Shown piece after piece: positions 40,927 through 52,928 of a stretch of DNA of 64,000 nucleotides. The translations under genes and the position numbers were made by a program. Location: NCBI GenBank assembly GCA_036872755.1, contig JAVHNS010000009.1, positions 62,001 through 126,000 of the forward strand. Direction: 5' to 3'. Source of the stretch: Orbilia blumenaviensis. Its lineage: Eukaryota; Ascomycota; Orbiliomycetes; Orbiliales; Orbiliaceae. Below the pieces are notes generated by a model. It was not told the DNA's origin. It did not search any database and saw only the letters and a program-made list of their open reading frames with translations. Position 1 is the first letter of the stretch, and every line of letters begins with the position of its first letter.

Positions 40927-41224
40927 ATTATTTTAAAAATATTAATAAAGTATTTATTGAATATGTTTATAGATTTTAGTGATTTTAATGATTAATGTTA
41001 TATAATATAATATTTTTATAGTAATTTATTTTTAATAAGTTTATAAAATTTCATAAATTTAAAATAATTTATGATTTTTAAGTTTATTAAATTACATAAA
41101 ACAGTTTAACAAAAATTTTAAGTTTATGGAGTGGTTTATGAACTTAATTTTTCAAGTTCATAATCCATGTGGTTTGGATTTACAAACCCGTTAAACCGCT
41201 CCAAACCGCTCCATCCCCTTATTA

Positions 41225-41368
41225 AACTTAAGGTTGTTAAAGTGTCATCATTTTTACTGATGTTATATAAACAATTAATTAATTACCAATAATCTGTTAC
41301 TAGTATTTTAAGAAAATTTAGCAATTGTTTAGTGACTATCAGCCAAAAATCCTAAATTCCTTAATAGT
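41225..41368. other. Short spacer between hAT and Gypsy B
   Basis: 144 bp starting with the right hAT target duplication (AACTTAAG 41225-41232). It has moderate G+C and no recognised feature. The Gypsy B target duplication ATATA is at 41369-41373. Confidence 0.6.
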
Positions 41369-41373
41369 ATATA

Positions 41374-41703
41374 TGTAAGGTTATATGTGCGAGAATGTGC
41401 GTATCACAATGATTAAGAATATAACCTTAATTATGATTATAAATTAAAAAACAAGAAGTTATATATATGATTGTTATTTATGTTTTATATATTGAAAAAT
41501 ATGTGTATTATAATATTAAACTATAATTTTTTATTATTTTTAGATTAAAAAAATTGAATTAATATTAGCCTAAAGACTAAAATTGCTTAAATAGGTTTTT
41601 GGATGGATTGTTATATGTTTGTATTACCTAAATTAGATAATTTTAATTATTATATTAATTTTATTATATTTTATATATTATTATATAAATATATAATTTA
41701 ATA
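41374..41703 (-). repeat. 3' LTR of Gypsy B
   Basis: 330 bp. The plus strand starts TGTAAGGTTATATGTGCG; its last 30 bases are a complete C-to-T/G-to-A version of the intact terminus at 49132-49161. Confidence 0.92.
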
Positions 41704-43072
41704 TTATTTTTCTCTAATAATTTTTAAAATTTATTTATTAAAAATTAAATAAGATTTTATTATTATAATCTATATTAAAATTATAATTTTTTTATATAGT
41801 TTAAAAAATATTTTAAAAAACTAATTTTAAATTTTAATTTATCAATATTATTATATTATTATAATTCTATATAAATATTTTAAAAGTTTTAAATTTAATT
41901 ATTAAATTTAAATATATAAAAATAATATATTAATTATAAATTTAAAATAAAATTTTATATATATTAAAGATTTTATTTATATATTATAATTTTATAAGAA
42001 ATTATATATTATAAAATTATATAAAAAATCTTAATTTTGTTTTATAATAATTTGTAATATATCATATTTTAGGGATTTTTAATATAATATAAATAATTAA
42101 TTATATAATATTAAATTTATTATATTATATATTAACTTATAAATTTATATCATTATAAAATTTATATTTTATAAATTGTAATTTTTAATAATTATATTTT
42201 ATAACTTATAATTTTAAAGTTTGTATTTTATAATTTATAACATAAAAATATAATTATAAATTATATAAATTTTAATTTTTAAAATTTTAAAAAAAATTAA
42301 AATTTAACATATAATATTATATTTTATATTTTTTCATCTTTTTTTTTTTTTCTTTATTTTAAAATTTTTTAATAAACAATTTTTTTAAATTAATAATTTT
42401 AAAATATTTTAAAATTTTTAAATTAATAATTTATAATTTTTTTTTTTTTATTTTATTTTATTTTATAAAATATATATTAATTTTTTTTTACTTCATCTTA
42501 TTTTTCCTTATTTAAAAAAATAATTAATTAATTTAATATACATATTATTAATATTATAAAAACAATTTATATTAATTTGAATCTTTTATTATATATTATA
42601 TATAATTAATATCAAATTATAAACTTTACTTACTATCCTTTCCCCCAATAACTATAATATTTATTTTTATTATTAAAAAAAACAATTTAGTATAATTTAA
42701 CTTTATTAATTTAAAAATATAAATTCTATAACTATTAATTTTATTGTTTAATTTATTATAATTTATAAAAATTATTTTATTTATTTAATTATTTTAATTA
42801 TAAAAATTCTTACTAATATAATAATTCATTATAATTAATAAAAAACTAATTTTTTTAAAATTACCCCAATTATTATAAATATTATATTAAATTATTTTAA
42901 TAATATTTTTAATTTTAATATTTTTTTATAATAAATTATAATTTTAAAATATTTATTATTTTAAAAAAATTTTTTTATAATTTTTAAACCAAATTTTTTA
43001 ATTTTATATATTATTATATTAAAAAATATATTAAATTTTTTTGTTTTTTATAATTATAAAATTGGAAATTCT

Positions 43073-43321
43073 TCAACAATTATTAAAAATAATAAAAAAA
43101 ATAATAATAAAAATAATATTATAAAAAATAGTAATAAAAATGATGATGAAAAAAATAAAAGTAATAAAACTTTTTTTTTTATAAATAATAATAATGTAAA
43201 AAATAGAAAAAATAGTAGAATTAATAAAAATAATAAAAAAAATAATAAAAATATTGATAATAATAAAAAATTTGTTTTTTACTATTATAAAAAATTTATA
43301 AATTACTACAATTCTTATTAA
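43073..43321 (+). pseudogene. Antisense Asn/Lys-rich frame in Gypsy B, partner of 30931-31263
   Basis: Open in the same relative frame and position as in copy A, ending at TAA 43319-43321. It reads Asn/Lys/Asp-rich, then FVFYYYKKFINYYNSY, and beyond the stop lies a KPKKKKGG-type basic stretch in a less decayed patch. It lies on the strand opposite to the element's reverse transcriptase. Function unknown; see the matching finding. Confidence 0.35.
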
Positions 43322-45739
43322 AAACCAAAAAAAAAAAAGGGTGGAAATAGAAAAGCCCATAAATATAAAGTTTTTTAAAAAAAAATTATCTTATTTAATT
43401 ATATTTTAAATAAATTTTTTATATATTATTATATCTATTTTTATTAATTTTTTTTTAATTTTTTATAAAAGTTTTTATTTTTTTTTTTTTAAATTTATTT
43501 TATTTTTAATAATTTTATTAAATCAGCCTACTACAATTTTAAAATTTTAATAATAATTTTAAATTTTTCTATAAATTATTATAATTTATAAAATTTTTTA
43601 AAATATTTTTTTAAAATTTTTAATTTTAATTTTAATATATAATAAATATTTTTTAAATTTTTATAATATATTTATTAATAATTAATTTTTTTATTTAATT
43701 AAATAATATTTTATTTTAATATAATTTTATATACCCTTTTTAAAATTATTTTTTGTTAATATTTTTTTTATTTTTTATTTTTTATTTTTTTTTATTTTAA
43801 TATATTACAATTTAGAAAATATTAAATAAATTTTATTTATAATATATAATTTTAAAAATAATATATAAAAAATGTTATATTGTTTTATTTTTTTAAATAA
43901 TATTAGTTTATAAATATATATTTTAATATAAATTATAATTTTATATAAATTTAAAAATTTGATTTTAAATTTTATAAAAAATTATTTAATATTTATATTT
44001 TTATTAGAAAATATAATTTTTTATTTAACTTTATATTTTAATATTTTATTTTACTTTAAGTTATTATATTTAATTTAATTATTTTAAATTTATTTTATTT
44101 TTAATTTACAAATTTAATATAATAATTTTAATTTTTTAATATATTTTTTTATAATTAATATTTTATTTTTTATAAGATAATTTATTTTAAATTATAAATA
44201 ATAATTATATTTAATAAAAAATAAAATTATTTTAATTATTATTTAATAAATATTATTATATATAAATATTATAAATAGAAATAAGTTAATTTAATTATTT
44301 TATTTATAATTATAATAGTTTTTTATTAATTATTTTAAAATTTAATTAATTTTTTTTATTCAATTATTTATTTTAAAATAAAATATAATAAATTATTTTT
44401 TTATAATACTTATTATTTTATAAAAATTTATAATAAATTTAAAAATAAAAATTTGTTTTTGATTAAATATAAAATTATTTAAAAAATTGTTATAAATTAA
44501 ATGTTTTATATAAATTTATATTAATTTTTTTATTTATAATTTATTATAAAATAGTATAAAATATATAAATTTAATTAATTTATTTATTATTATTTAAATT
44601 ATATTAAATTTTAAATTTATATTTTTTAATATAAAATTTTATAATAAAAGTAATTTAATAATAAAATTTATAAAAATATTATATTATAATATATTTAATA
44701 TTGAAAATGATAGTAATTTTTTTTTTTTTTAGTTTTTTAATTATTTTATTTTATTAGTAGATATTATATTTTGTAATGTATTTGTAAATAAATTTGGTGT
44801 ATTTTAAAAAATAATAATTTTAAAAAAATAATTTTTATATTTTATAATAATTAAAATAATTTGTTAAAGGAGTATTATATATATAATATACTATATTTTT
44901 ATATAATTTTAAAATATTAAATATATATAATTTATTTTTAAATTATAATATATTATTTTTTTTTAATATATAATTTATTATATATATTATATTATTTTAT
45001 TATATAATACTAATAATATATTTTATTTTTTTATTTTTAAAATATACTTTCTTAATATTATTAATATTTTGTAAAAATTTAATAAATATTAGTATTAAAA
45101 TACCAAATAATTTATTATGTATTATTGTGATTAATTATTTTATTTTTAATAATAAAAATAATAGTGATTTATTATATTTTTTTATATATTTTATTTAATA
45201 AAATAATATATCTATTATTATATTATTTTTTTTTAAATAATATTAAATTATAAAATTATAATTTATTAGTTTTTTAAATTATTTAACTTATTTTATATTA
45301 AATTATTTTGAAATTATAAAATAAATTAAATTTTAATAATTATTATAAATAATAATTTAAAATTAAAATTTTTTTAAATATATTATTTAATATTATAATA
45401 CCTTAATTATTGTTAATATTTTTTAATTAAAAATTTTATAATTTTTTTTTATTTTTAATATTTTTTTATTTTAAAAATAAACAAAATATTAATAATTTTT
45501 TTTGTTTTACTATAAGAAGTAGATTTTAATTCTAAATTTAAAAATATTAATTTTAATTATAGTATATTATTTTTAATTATAGTATAATAGTATTATTTTA
45601 ATTATAAATTTTTTTTTAATATATTTAAATATAATTTATTATTTTTTATTTTATTTTTATATCTTTTTTTTTAATAAAAATTTTATAATTAATTTTATTA
45701 TAACATTATATTTTATAAAAAATTAATAATAAAAATTTA

Positions 45740-46463
45740 CTAGGAGGCTACTGCGCAGCACTCAAACCCAACTGCCGCATCTTGATTATAAATTAATAAT
45801 AACTAAATAATAATTAATATAATAATTAATACAATAATTAATATAATAATTAACATAATTTTAACATAAATTTTGTATATAATCACATGACTATTTTCAA
45901 CGTCAAAACTATTTTTATTTAATTTTTATTTAATTTTATTTAAATTTAATTTAGTTTTTACATGCAAAATAATCACATAACATATATAAAAATAACATCA
46001 TAACTCTTTTAAAATTAAATTAAAATAAAATAAAATTAAATAAAAATTAAATAAAAATAGTTTTAACATCAAAAATAGTTACGTAATCACATTTTCACTA
46101 AAAGTAACTTAATTAAAAAAAATAAAAAAAATATAAAAATAATAACTAAAAAACTATTCACTTATAAAAAGTTAAATAAAAAATTAAAGAAAATTATATT
46201 AAAATACTAGAATCATAGACCTAAAAATACAAAAACAGTAAAGATTTTTATCAAAGGTAATTTTCAAAATTTCTTAGGCAAGGCTTGAAAATTAGTGCCA
46301 AAACCACCAAGACTTCAAAAATCCCATACAAATTTGTATGGCAAAAATGAGTTTTGAAAATCTTTAAGTTGGCCAAAAACAACACATTTTTTTGCGGATC
46401 TGGGTAGGATCGCGCCTTTGCGCTGGTTCAACTTTAACCCTCCTGCATAAATGCAGTCGGGCA
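45740..46463 (-). mobile_element. Helitron-like non-autonomous element, subfamily A, copy 3, inside Gypsy B
   Basis: 724 bp. The minus strand starts TGCCCGACTGCATTTATGCA and ends GCGCAGTAGCCTCCTAG before host T; host A precedes it. Gypsy A has the uninterrupted site at 28515/28516 (TTTTG|TAAATT, with G where copy B has A). It shares the fold-back interior of subfamily A (arms about 45875-45930 and 46040-46092). Decay is G-to-A on the plus strand. Confidence 0.88.
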
Positions 46464-48831
46464 TAAAACCTAAAAAAAATTTTTTATTAATATATAATTT
46501 TTATTTTATTTTTATTTATTAAAATATTACAAATCAACATAATAAAACCTAGAAAATTTTTTTTTTTTTTATAAAATTTATATTTTTTTATTTTAATATA
46601 TAATAATACTATTTTAAATTATTACAATACAATATATATATATTTTATATAAAATTTATAATTTTTAAAAAAAATTAAAATATTATTTAAATAAATAATA
46701 ATAAAAATATTTAATAAATTATAGAATAATATATTTAATAATAATTAAAAAATTAATAATATATTTATTAATTTAAATAATATTATTAAATATTTATAAA
46801 AACTATATTTTATTTTAAATATTATTTTTTATTTTTTTTTATTATAATATATATTAAATTATAAATTTTTTTTAAATTTAATTTAATAAATATTTTAATA
46901 TTTTATAATTAATCAAAAAATTTATTTATTAAAAATAATAAATATTAATTTTTTATTATTATATTATTAAATACTTAATAGTTTATATAAAATTATAGTA
47001 AATTATTTTTTTTTTTTATAAAAAAAATAAATATTTTTATTAATAAAAAAATTTTATAAATAAAATTTTTTAATTTTATTTTTTTTATATATAATTTTAA
47101 TATTTTATTTTTAATTAAAAAAAATTTATAAATTAATTTAAAAAAAAAATATAATATTTTATATTAATAAAATTTTATAATCTTAAAATTAATATTTTAA
47201 TAATTTATTTATTATTTTTTTTTTTTTTAGATTTATGAAATTAATATATTTTTTTAATATATATTATATTAATTTATTTTAAAAAATAATTTTTTTTAAG
47301 ATTATTATTTTTATTAATATAAAATTTTTTAATAAAAAATTAAATTATTCTATTTTAATTAATTTTATAATAATAATATGAAATTTTGTAATTTATTGTA
47401 TTAAAAAATAACCTATATTTTAATTAATATTTAGATTATTTTTATATAATTATACAAATTTTAATATAAGATTAAATAATTTAATTTCTATAATATTAAA
47501 AAAAAAATTTTTTTAAAATTATTTATTTTTATTTTTAAATTTTTTGTTTTATTTATAATTTAATAAAATATTATTTATTTCTTTAAATAAAATAATTTTA
47601 TTTTTTTTTATTAAAAATATATTATGTTTTATTATAAATTACATTATTATAAAATTATTAAATATATTATAATTTATTAATATTTTAATTTATATTATTT
47701 TATTATTCTATAATAATATTATTTTTATTATTAAATAATTAAAATATTTTTTTAATAATTTTATTTTATATATTATAGCTAATATAATATTATATATAAT
47801 ATAAATATTTTTTTTTTTAAATAATAAAAATTCTATTATTTTTATTATTTTTTTGATTTTTTATATTATATATTATTATAATATTATTTTATTATATAAT
47901 TAGATTTTTTATATTTAAAATAAAAATTATTTATTTTATAACACTTATACTCACTGAAAAATAATTTTTTTTATTAAAAAATATTTATTTTTATAAAATT
48001 TAATTAATCTAATATTAATATAATTTATTACAATATAATTTAAATTTATAAATTATAAAATAAATTATTTTGAATTTAATAATTTTTAATATATAGATTT
48101 TATAATTTTTTAATATAAATTATTAATTATATAAATTTTTATAAATTTTTAAATTTTTTTAATATATTCTTAATTATAATAAAAATAATTTTTTAAATTT
48201 TTTTTTTAAAATTTTTATAATAAAAAATATATAAAATATTTTTATATTATAAAAATAATTTAATTTATAATATATTAAAATAAATTATATAATTAATAAT
48301 TTTATTTTTTTATTATATTTTTAAAATAATAAATTTAATTATTTTTTTTTTATTTAAATTTTTAAAATAAATTATAATAATTTATTTAAATATTTTCTAT
48401 ATTATTAATTTTAAAAAAATTTTATTTATATTTATTAAAATTATTAAAAATTTAAATTATTTAATTATAATATTTTATAATTAATTAAAAATAAAATTAA
48501 TTTTATATTTTTTATTATTTTTAAATATTTAATAATTAAAATTAAAAAATAATTTTATTTAATAAATAAAAATTTATATTTTACTATAATTATTTATAAA
48601 TTTATTTAATTTATTAATTAATTTTATAAATTAAATAATTATAATTAAATTATTATTTTTAAATTATAAAATAAATTATTATATTTTATTATTTTTTAAA
48701 AATTTAAAATTTAAAAATTTAAAATTTATTAAATTTTATAAAATATTTTATATTAATTTATTTTTTTTAATAAATATTATAAATACTTATAAAATATTTA
48801 TAATAATAAATTAAAAAATAATTTTTTAATA

Positions 48832-49161
48832 TATAAAATTATATATATAAAAATATATATATTATAATAATTAAAAATATAATTTTAATTATAATTATAA
48901 ATTAAAAAATAAAAAACTATATATATAATTGCTATTTATACTTTATATATTAAAAAATATATATATCATAACATTAAACCACAGTTTTTTATTATTTTTA
49001 AATTAAAAAAATTGAACTAATATTAGCCTAAGAACCAAAGTTACCCAGATAGATCTCTAGATGGGTCACCACATGTTCATGTTGCCCAGATTGGGTAGTT
49101 TTAGCTGTTGTGTTGACCTTGTTGTATTTTGCGCACCACTGCGTGGGTGCGCGGCCTGACA
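48832..49161 (-). repeat. 5' LTR of Gypsy B, at the isochore edge
   Basis: 330 bp. The outer 150 bases (49010-49161, ending GCGCGGCCTGACA on the plus strand) are almost unmutated while the inner half is RIP-converted. The target duplication ATATA follows at 49162-49166. Confidence 0.93.
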
Positions 49162-49166
49162 ATATA

Positions 49167-50005
49167 TAATCAATATTAAAAATAACAGTTTTTGTTCTTA
49201 TATACAAAATATAAATTAAAAATAATACTTAAACTTAAATTTAGATCATATATAATAAAAGGCATGTGTTTATTTTACTGAGGGACCCTGCAACATGCGC
49301 CTGCCTATACGCGTACCTTCAACATTTGTCATATATATAATCTTATATAAACCTACTAAAGCATATAAAATAGCTTAATAAAAATTTCCAGCTGTCTATA
49401 GTAAGGACTCTTCTACTGGTAAAGACTTAGTATTATCTTGGTATCGATCAAATGATAGCAGCCTTTTGTATTTGGAAGCCATTAGAGAGAGTCCCCTGTA
49501 TTTCACAAACAATCCAGATTTTGGTGTGGATTTTCGTCCATACCTATTTCGCCACTCAGGCTCTTGAGGTCTTATGCTTCCGCCCAATGTCGTGAATTCT
49601 TCATTTATTTTATATAGGACGTGGCGATTTCGATTATCATGGTAAGTAGTATTGCTTCGCTAGAAGCGCCTGTCGGCTCTGGGTTGGGCTCGCACATGCA
49701 TTCATCACACAGGGTTTCACATCAAGGGCATTCCCGACGTTGCATGTTGTTCTAGAATTCCCCGAGATGGCAAGAGCCGCATGCCAAGACTCCGCACTGT
49801 TGACTTCGGGTGACAGGGTCAAGTGCCCAAGGATCGTGCCCCAACATTATACTCTTGGCGAAGCTTCAGTATAAATACTTGTTCGGTGTCGTGTTTTTTG
49901 GAGGTCAATCTGACTGCGCACCGGTTCTCCGCAAACCTCAAGGCCATCGGATATCCAAATAGCTGTATTAAAGTGCCCAATACTCAGCTGCTGTGAAGCA
50001 CCAAA
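49167..50005. other. Intergenic transition from isochore to genes
   Basis: 49167-49260 is still A+T-rich; from about 49262 the composition is normal. No convincing gene: the open frames at 49396-49587, 49637-49822 and 49847-50104 (minus) lack motifs or introns and look incidental. The last stretch is presumably the promoter and 5' leader of the TLC-domain gene. Confidence 0.6.
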
Positions 50006-51047
50006 ATGAAGGACCCTTTCCCACCATGCCCGGAGGCTATCATGAAAGCAGTTACCCCCATCTGCGATGCTCTTGGTTTCACAACCCTTCCCAAACATTT
50101 CCACGAAGTCATCGGAGCCTTCCTTTTATACCATATCACCAACGTCTATCTATCGCCCCTCATATCGCCGTTACTATTTCCTAAAACCTACCTCTCCTTC
50201 AACAAGCGAAACCGAATCAACTGGGATATCCATGTCGTATCGCTGGTCCAGAGCACCTTGATATGCATAATCTCACTGTACACAATGTTTGTTGATCGGG
50301 AGAGGTCTGCAATGGATGCCAAACAGCGTGTGTGGGGCTATACTGGGCTTCTAGGGATGACCCAGGCGTTTGGTGCTGGCTATTTCCTCTGGGACTTGAT
50401 GGTTAGCACACAGTACCTTAACATATTTGGGCCTGGACTCCTTGCACACGCAATTTGCGCCTTATGTGTGTTTTCGTTAGGTTTTGTATGATATAGCTCC
50501 TATTAATCTGTGCTCAGAGTTCACTTACTAACATAGCGGGGTTTAGAGACCGTTTGTCAATTACTATGCACCAACTTTTCTACTATATGAGCTATCATCT
50601 CCATTTCTTAATTTCCATTGGTTTATGGATAAACTAGAGATGACCGGCTCCAGCCTGCAACTCGCGAACGGGATTTGCCTTCTCGTGGTTTTTTTCTCAT
50701 GCCGCCTTGTCTACGGCACTTATTCTTCCTTTAGGGTTGGTTCGGACATCTATTTTGCGTGGCAGAGCCCCCCGCATGAGATCGTTGACCAGGGGCGGGT
50801 AGTTCCTGCCTGGTTAGCTCTCTCATACGTCACAAGTAATCTCATCTTACATTTTCTTAATTTCTACTGGTTTGGGAAGATGATCGATGCTTTAAGAAGG
50901 AGATTCGACTCTACGAAGGCGAAAGCAAGCCCCTTGGACAACGAAGGCACAAAAGCAACCGAGGATGAAGTCAATGTTGAAGGGACTGATCTCAAAATCC
51001 CCTCTTCTCCTCGGCGTCAGCAGGGCAACATTAGGCAGCGGAAATAG
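50006..51047 (+). CDS. TLC-domain (TRAM/LAG1/CLN8) multi-pass membrane protein
   Basis: Two exons, 50006-50485 and 50547-51047, give 326 residues. The 61-bp intron starts GTATGA, has CTAAC before the acceptor and ends TTTAG, joining F160 to RPFVNYYAP in phase 0. The start is the first in-frame ATG (CCAAAATGA). About seven hydrophobic segments are visible, near residues 34-55, 75-95, 112-131, 143-160, 165-183, 195-215 and 235-262. A conserved-looking core spans FNKRNRINWDIHVVSLVQS, then GPGLLAHAI and LLYELSSPFLNFHWF, as in the TMEM56/TLCD4-like branch of TLC proteins. Members act in ER or endomembranes; ceramide synthase activity is not implied because the Lag1 motif is absent. The C-terminal 50 residues are charged and hydrophilic. 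It is the gene nearest the isochore, 845 bp from the LTR end. Confidence 0.85.
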
Positions 51048-52928
51048 AAGTAGTCAATTCAATGGTTATAGACGCCCGGGACATGGCAAATGAATGTCTC
51101 TGCTTGGAAGGTTCTAGTGGTGCCTTTATGTGAATGGCAGTGGTTTGGCGAGGGGTTGTCCGATGATCTCAGATGGTTGGACTGGTGTGGGTTTGGTTAA
51201 CCTTTAGTTGAACAAGCTTGAATTTTGTTTCCCTTTCTTTCTTTAAAGTCCAATTTAATAATGACCGAGGCGTTCGGGGCATGTTGATTTTTCAGGAGGG
51301 GTTTCATAGCCTCCAGCACCATAGACCTTTTATGGGTGTCATACACCACCCCGATGTTGCAATATATAGAAAAATGATTTATCAGGGGTTGAGGCAGTCT
51401 CAGCACTGGATTGATGTTTTCTGTTATCTCGCAGGCTTATGCGAAACGGGCACTACCAAGTTACCACGGATCAACAGCTGTCTCTGATCTAAAATAAGCA
51501 TTTGATCCCTTCTTGTACAAGCCAACGACACTTTGTGAGACTTCAACTAAGCATTTTTATTTCTTTTTGGAACCTACCTTCGTATCTGCTCGGAACCCAT
51601 CTCTGCGAGCCGGTTCTTTTATACCTCATACAGTGCGCAGCCGTAGAACAAGGAAATGGGAGAGCGTTTAGAGCGCTATGCTATTATATACTATGCTCGT
51701 GGATTTTGAACCACGAATAAAGCGGCCTGCTTTGGTTACCTATTTAGTTACCTAGGAGTATACTTAGCTACACAGGCTATTCGGTATCTAGGGTCGACCG
51801 GTGCAGACTGAGCACGAGTCAAGATCGGAAATAGGATGTAAGTTGGTCTAATTAAGTAGGATTAGGCGCGTGTGCTTGTGACTAACCTAGTCTCATGCGA
51901 AAGGTTACCAATTACATGTGACTTTACATGCAGCTGCATACCTTGCGTGCCTATTAGACAGGTAAGTACTCTTATTTAAAGCGAGAAAGTAACAGATACC
52001 AACCAACCTCTTTTAGTACTTGGGTACCTAGGTAGGTACTTATCTACCCCACCACGCCTACTTATAATTACCTCTTACCAATTTATATCAGCTGTAATTC
52101 CTACTTGTGTTCTGAGTACATTCATCAAGTAATCCGGTAGATACTACGCCCGGACAATGAGGGGTTTTTTTTTTTTTGGAATACCATTCCGATCCAATAT
52201 GTGAAAGTATTGCGATTGTAATGCCTTATTGATACTGTATTGCAGACGATAATACCGTCGTAATCCCAATTCAAGCTACAATACCGCACTGATACCATCT
52301 TAATCCCGAAGACATTTCTGGCACAGCACAGTACGTAGAGCGTGTTGAGATATTAGCGCTTCTTCTGAATGTGTTGTTACTGTTGTCAACGTTCCCTGTG
52401 GTTGTTGCTGGGGTGCCCTGTAATTGGCTAGCGTGACGTCCTCATTTTTTTTGGATGATATTGGGCGATGTGTTGCCACCTGCCCATCATCATCACAACA
52501 CACAAGCGAATAAAAATCGAATTTGTTGCTGCTCTCCTTTTCTGTCCACTTCATCCTGCATCCGAAAGACATCACGAAAGTCCCTCCCACTCACCTCCAT
52601 TCACACCACATTAAGTACTTACTTAAGTACTTACTTAAGGATATACCGCAGTCCAAACAGAGGTTTTGAAGCACGCCTGGTGTATTTGTTACGCCTAGAA
52701 CTGCTGGGAAATCCCAGCCGACGGACATCGCGTAACACTCCCCTACGCCAAATTTTTTTCCCTTTCGGAAACACAGTGAACAAAAACAGCGGCACATCGG
52801 CGGTTTAATACCCCCTCCCTCGATCGCAGCTCCATCTCCTAGTTTCCCTGCTTCAGATCGAAGGGTTTTATAGGTGTCACTGCACCCTCGAATCATCGCA
52901 ATAGCGCCCAAAGTCCTGAATCGAGACC
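51048..52928. other. Long intergenic region with TACCTAGGTA motifs
   Basis: 1.9 kb without a convincing gene; open frames here (51218-51487, 51502-51720, 52300-52590, 52455-52808) have no motif. It holds CCTAGG/GTACTT palindromic clusters at 51737-51775, 52019-52046 and 52613-52641, a T-run near 52167-52178, and at 52180-52310 a degenerate repeat of ATACCG..(T/A)AATCCC-like units. The last part should contain the promoter of the next gene. Confidence 0.6.

Larger units (their letters stand above)
35048..41224. mobile_element. hAT-type DNA transposon, decayed
   Basis: Flanked by an exact 8-bp direct duplication AACTTAAG (35040-35047 and 41225-41232), the size typical of hAT elements. Ends are inverted and related: left TAGTGTGTTACCGTGGAGCG, right (reverse complement) TAATAAGGGGATGGAGCGG. 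Subterminal copies of AAACC(A/G)CTCCAAACCG occur at 35075-35099 and, inverted or direct, at 41186-41210. These terminal 60 bases keep normal G+C; the 6 kb interior is RIP-decayed and no transposase motif could be read. No other copy is visible in the window. Confidence 0.75.
1..49161. other. A+T-rich RIP-type isochore built of nested transposons
   Basis: The composition is overwhelmingly A and T, with stop codons in all frames and only short islands of normal complexity, which coincide with element termini. Paralogous repeats inside the block differ mainly by C-to-T and G-to-A changes. For example, the first 30 bases of the Gypsy LTR at 25805 align to 32535 with every difference explained by such a transition. 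This is the signature of repeat-induced point mutation, known from Pezizomycotina. No intron-exon gene with conserved protein sequence was found in it. The right edge coincides with the end of an LTR. The identity of the block is firm; exact A+T content was not computed. Confidence 0.93.
41374..49161 (-). mobile_element. Full-length Ty3/Gypsy-type LTR retrotransposon, copy B, with a Helitron inside
   Basis: 7788 bp on the minus strand, with LTRs 48832-49161 (5') and 41374-41703 (3'), each 330 bp, and exact duplications ATATA at 41369-41373 and 49162-49166. Removing the Helitron-like insertion 45740-46463 leaves 7064 bp, against 7062 bp for copy A. The whole interior aligns with copy A, differing by RIP-type transitions. 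The reverse transcriptase YLDD site is converted to YLNN at 46682-46693. It is the outermost element of the isochore. Confidence 0.93.

Noticed and set aside
1..49161. Mitochondrial or centromeric identity for the A+T-rich block
   Set aside because: No mitochondrial genes or tRNAs are visible, the block is joined to nuclear genes, and transposon boundaries with target duplications explain it. A centromere in such sequence cannot be excluded from the sequence alone, but nothing specific supports it.
50625..51047. A separate 140-codon gene downstream of the first TLC frame
   Set aside because: It is exon 2 of the TLC-domain gene; splicing at 50486-50546 keeps frame and restores the conserved RPFVNYYAP...LLYELSSPF segment.
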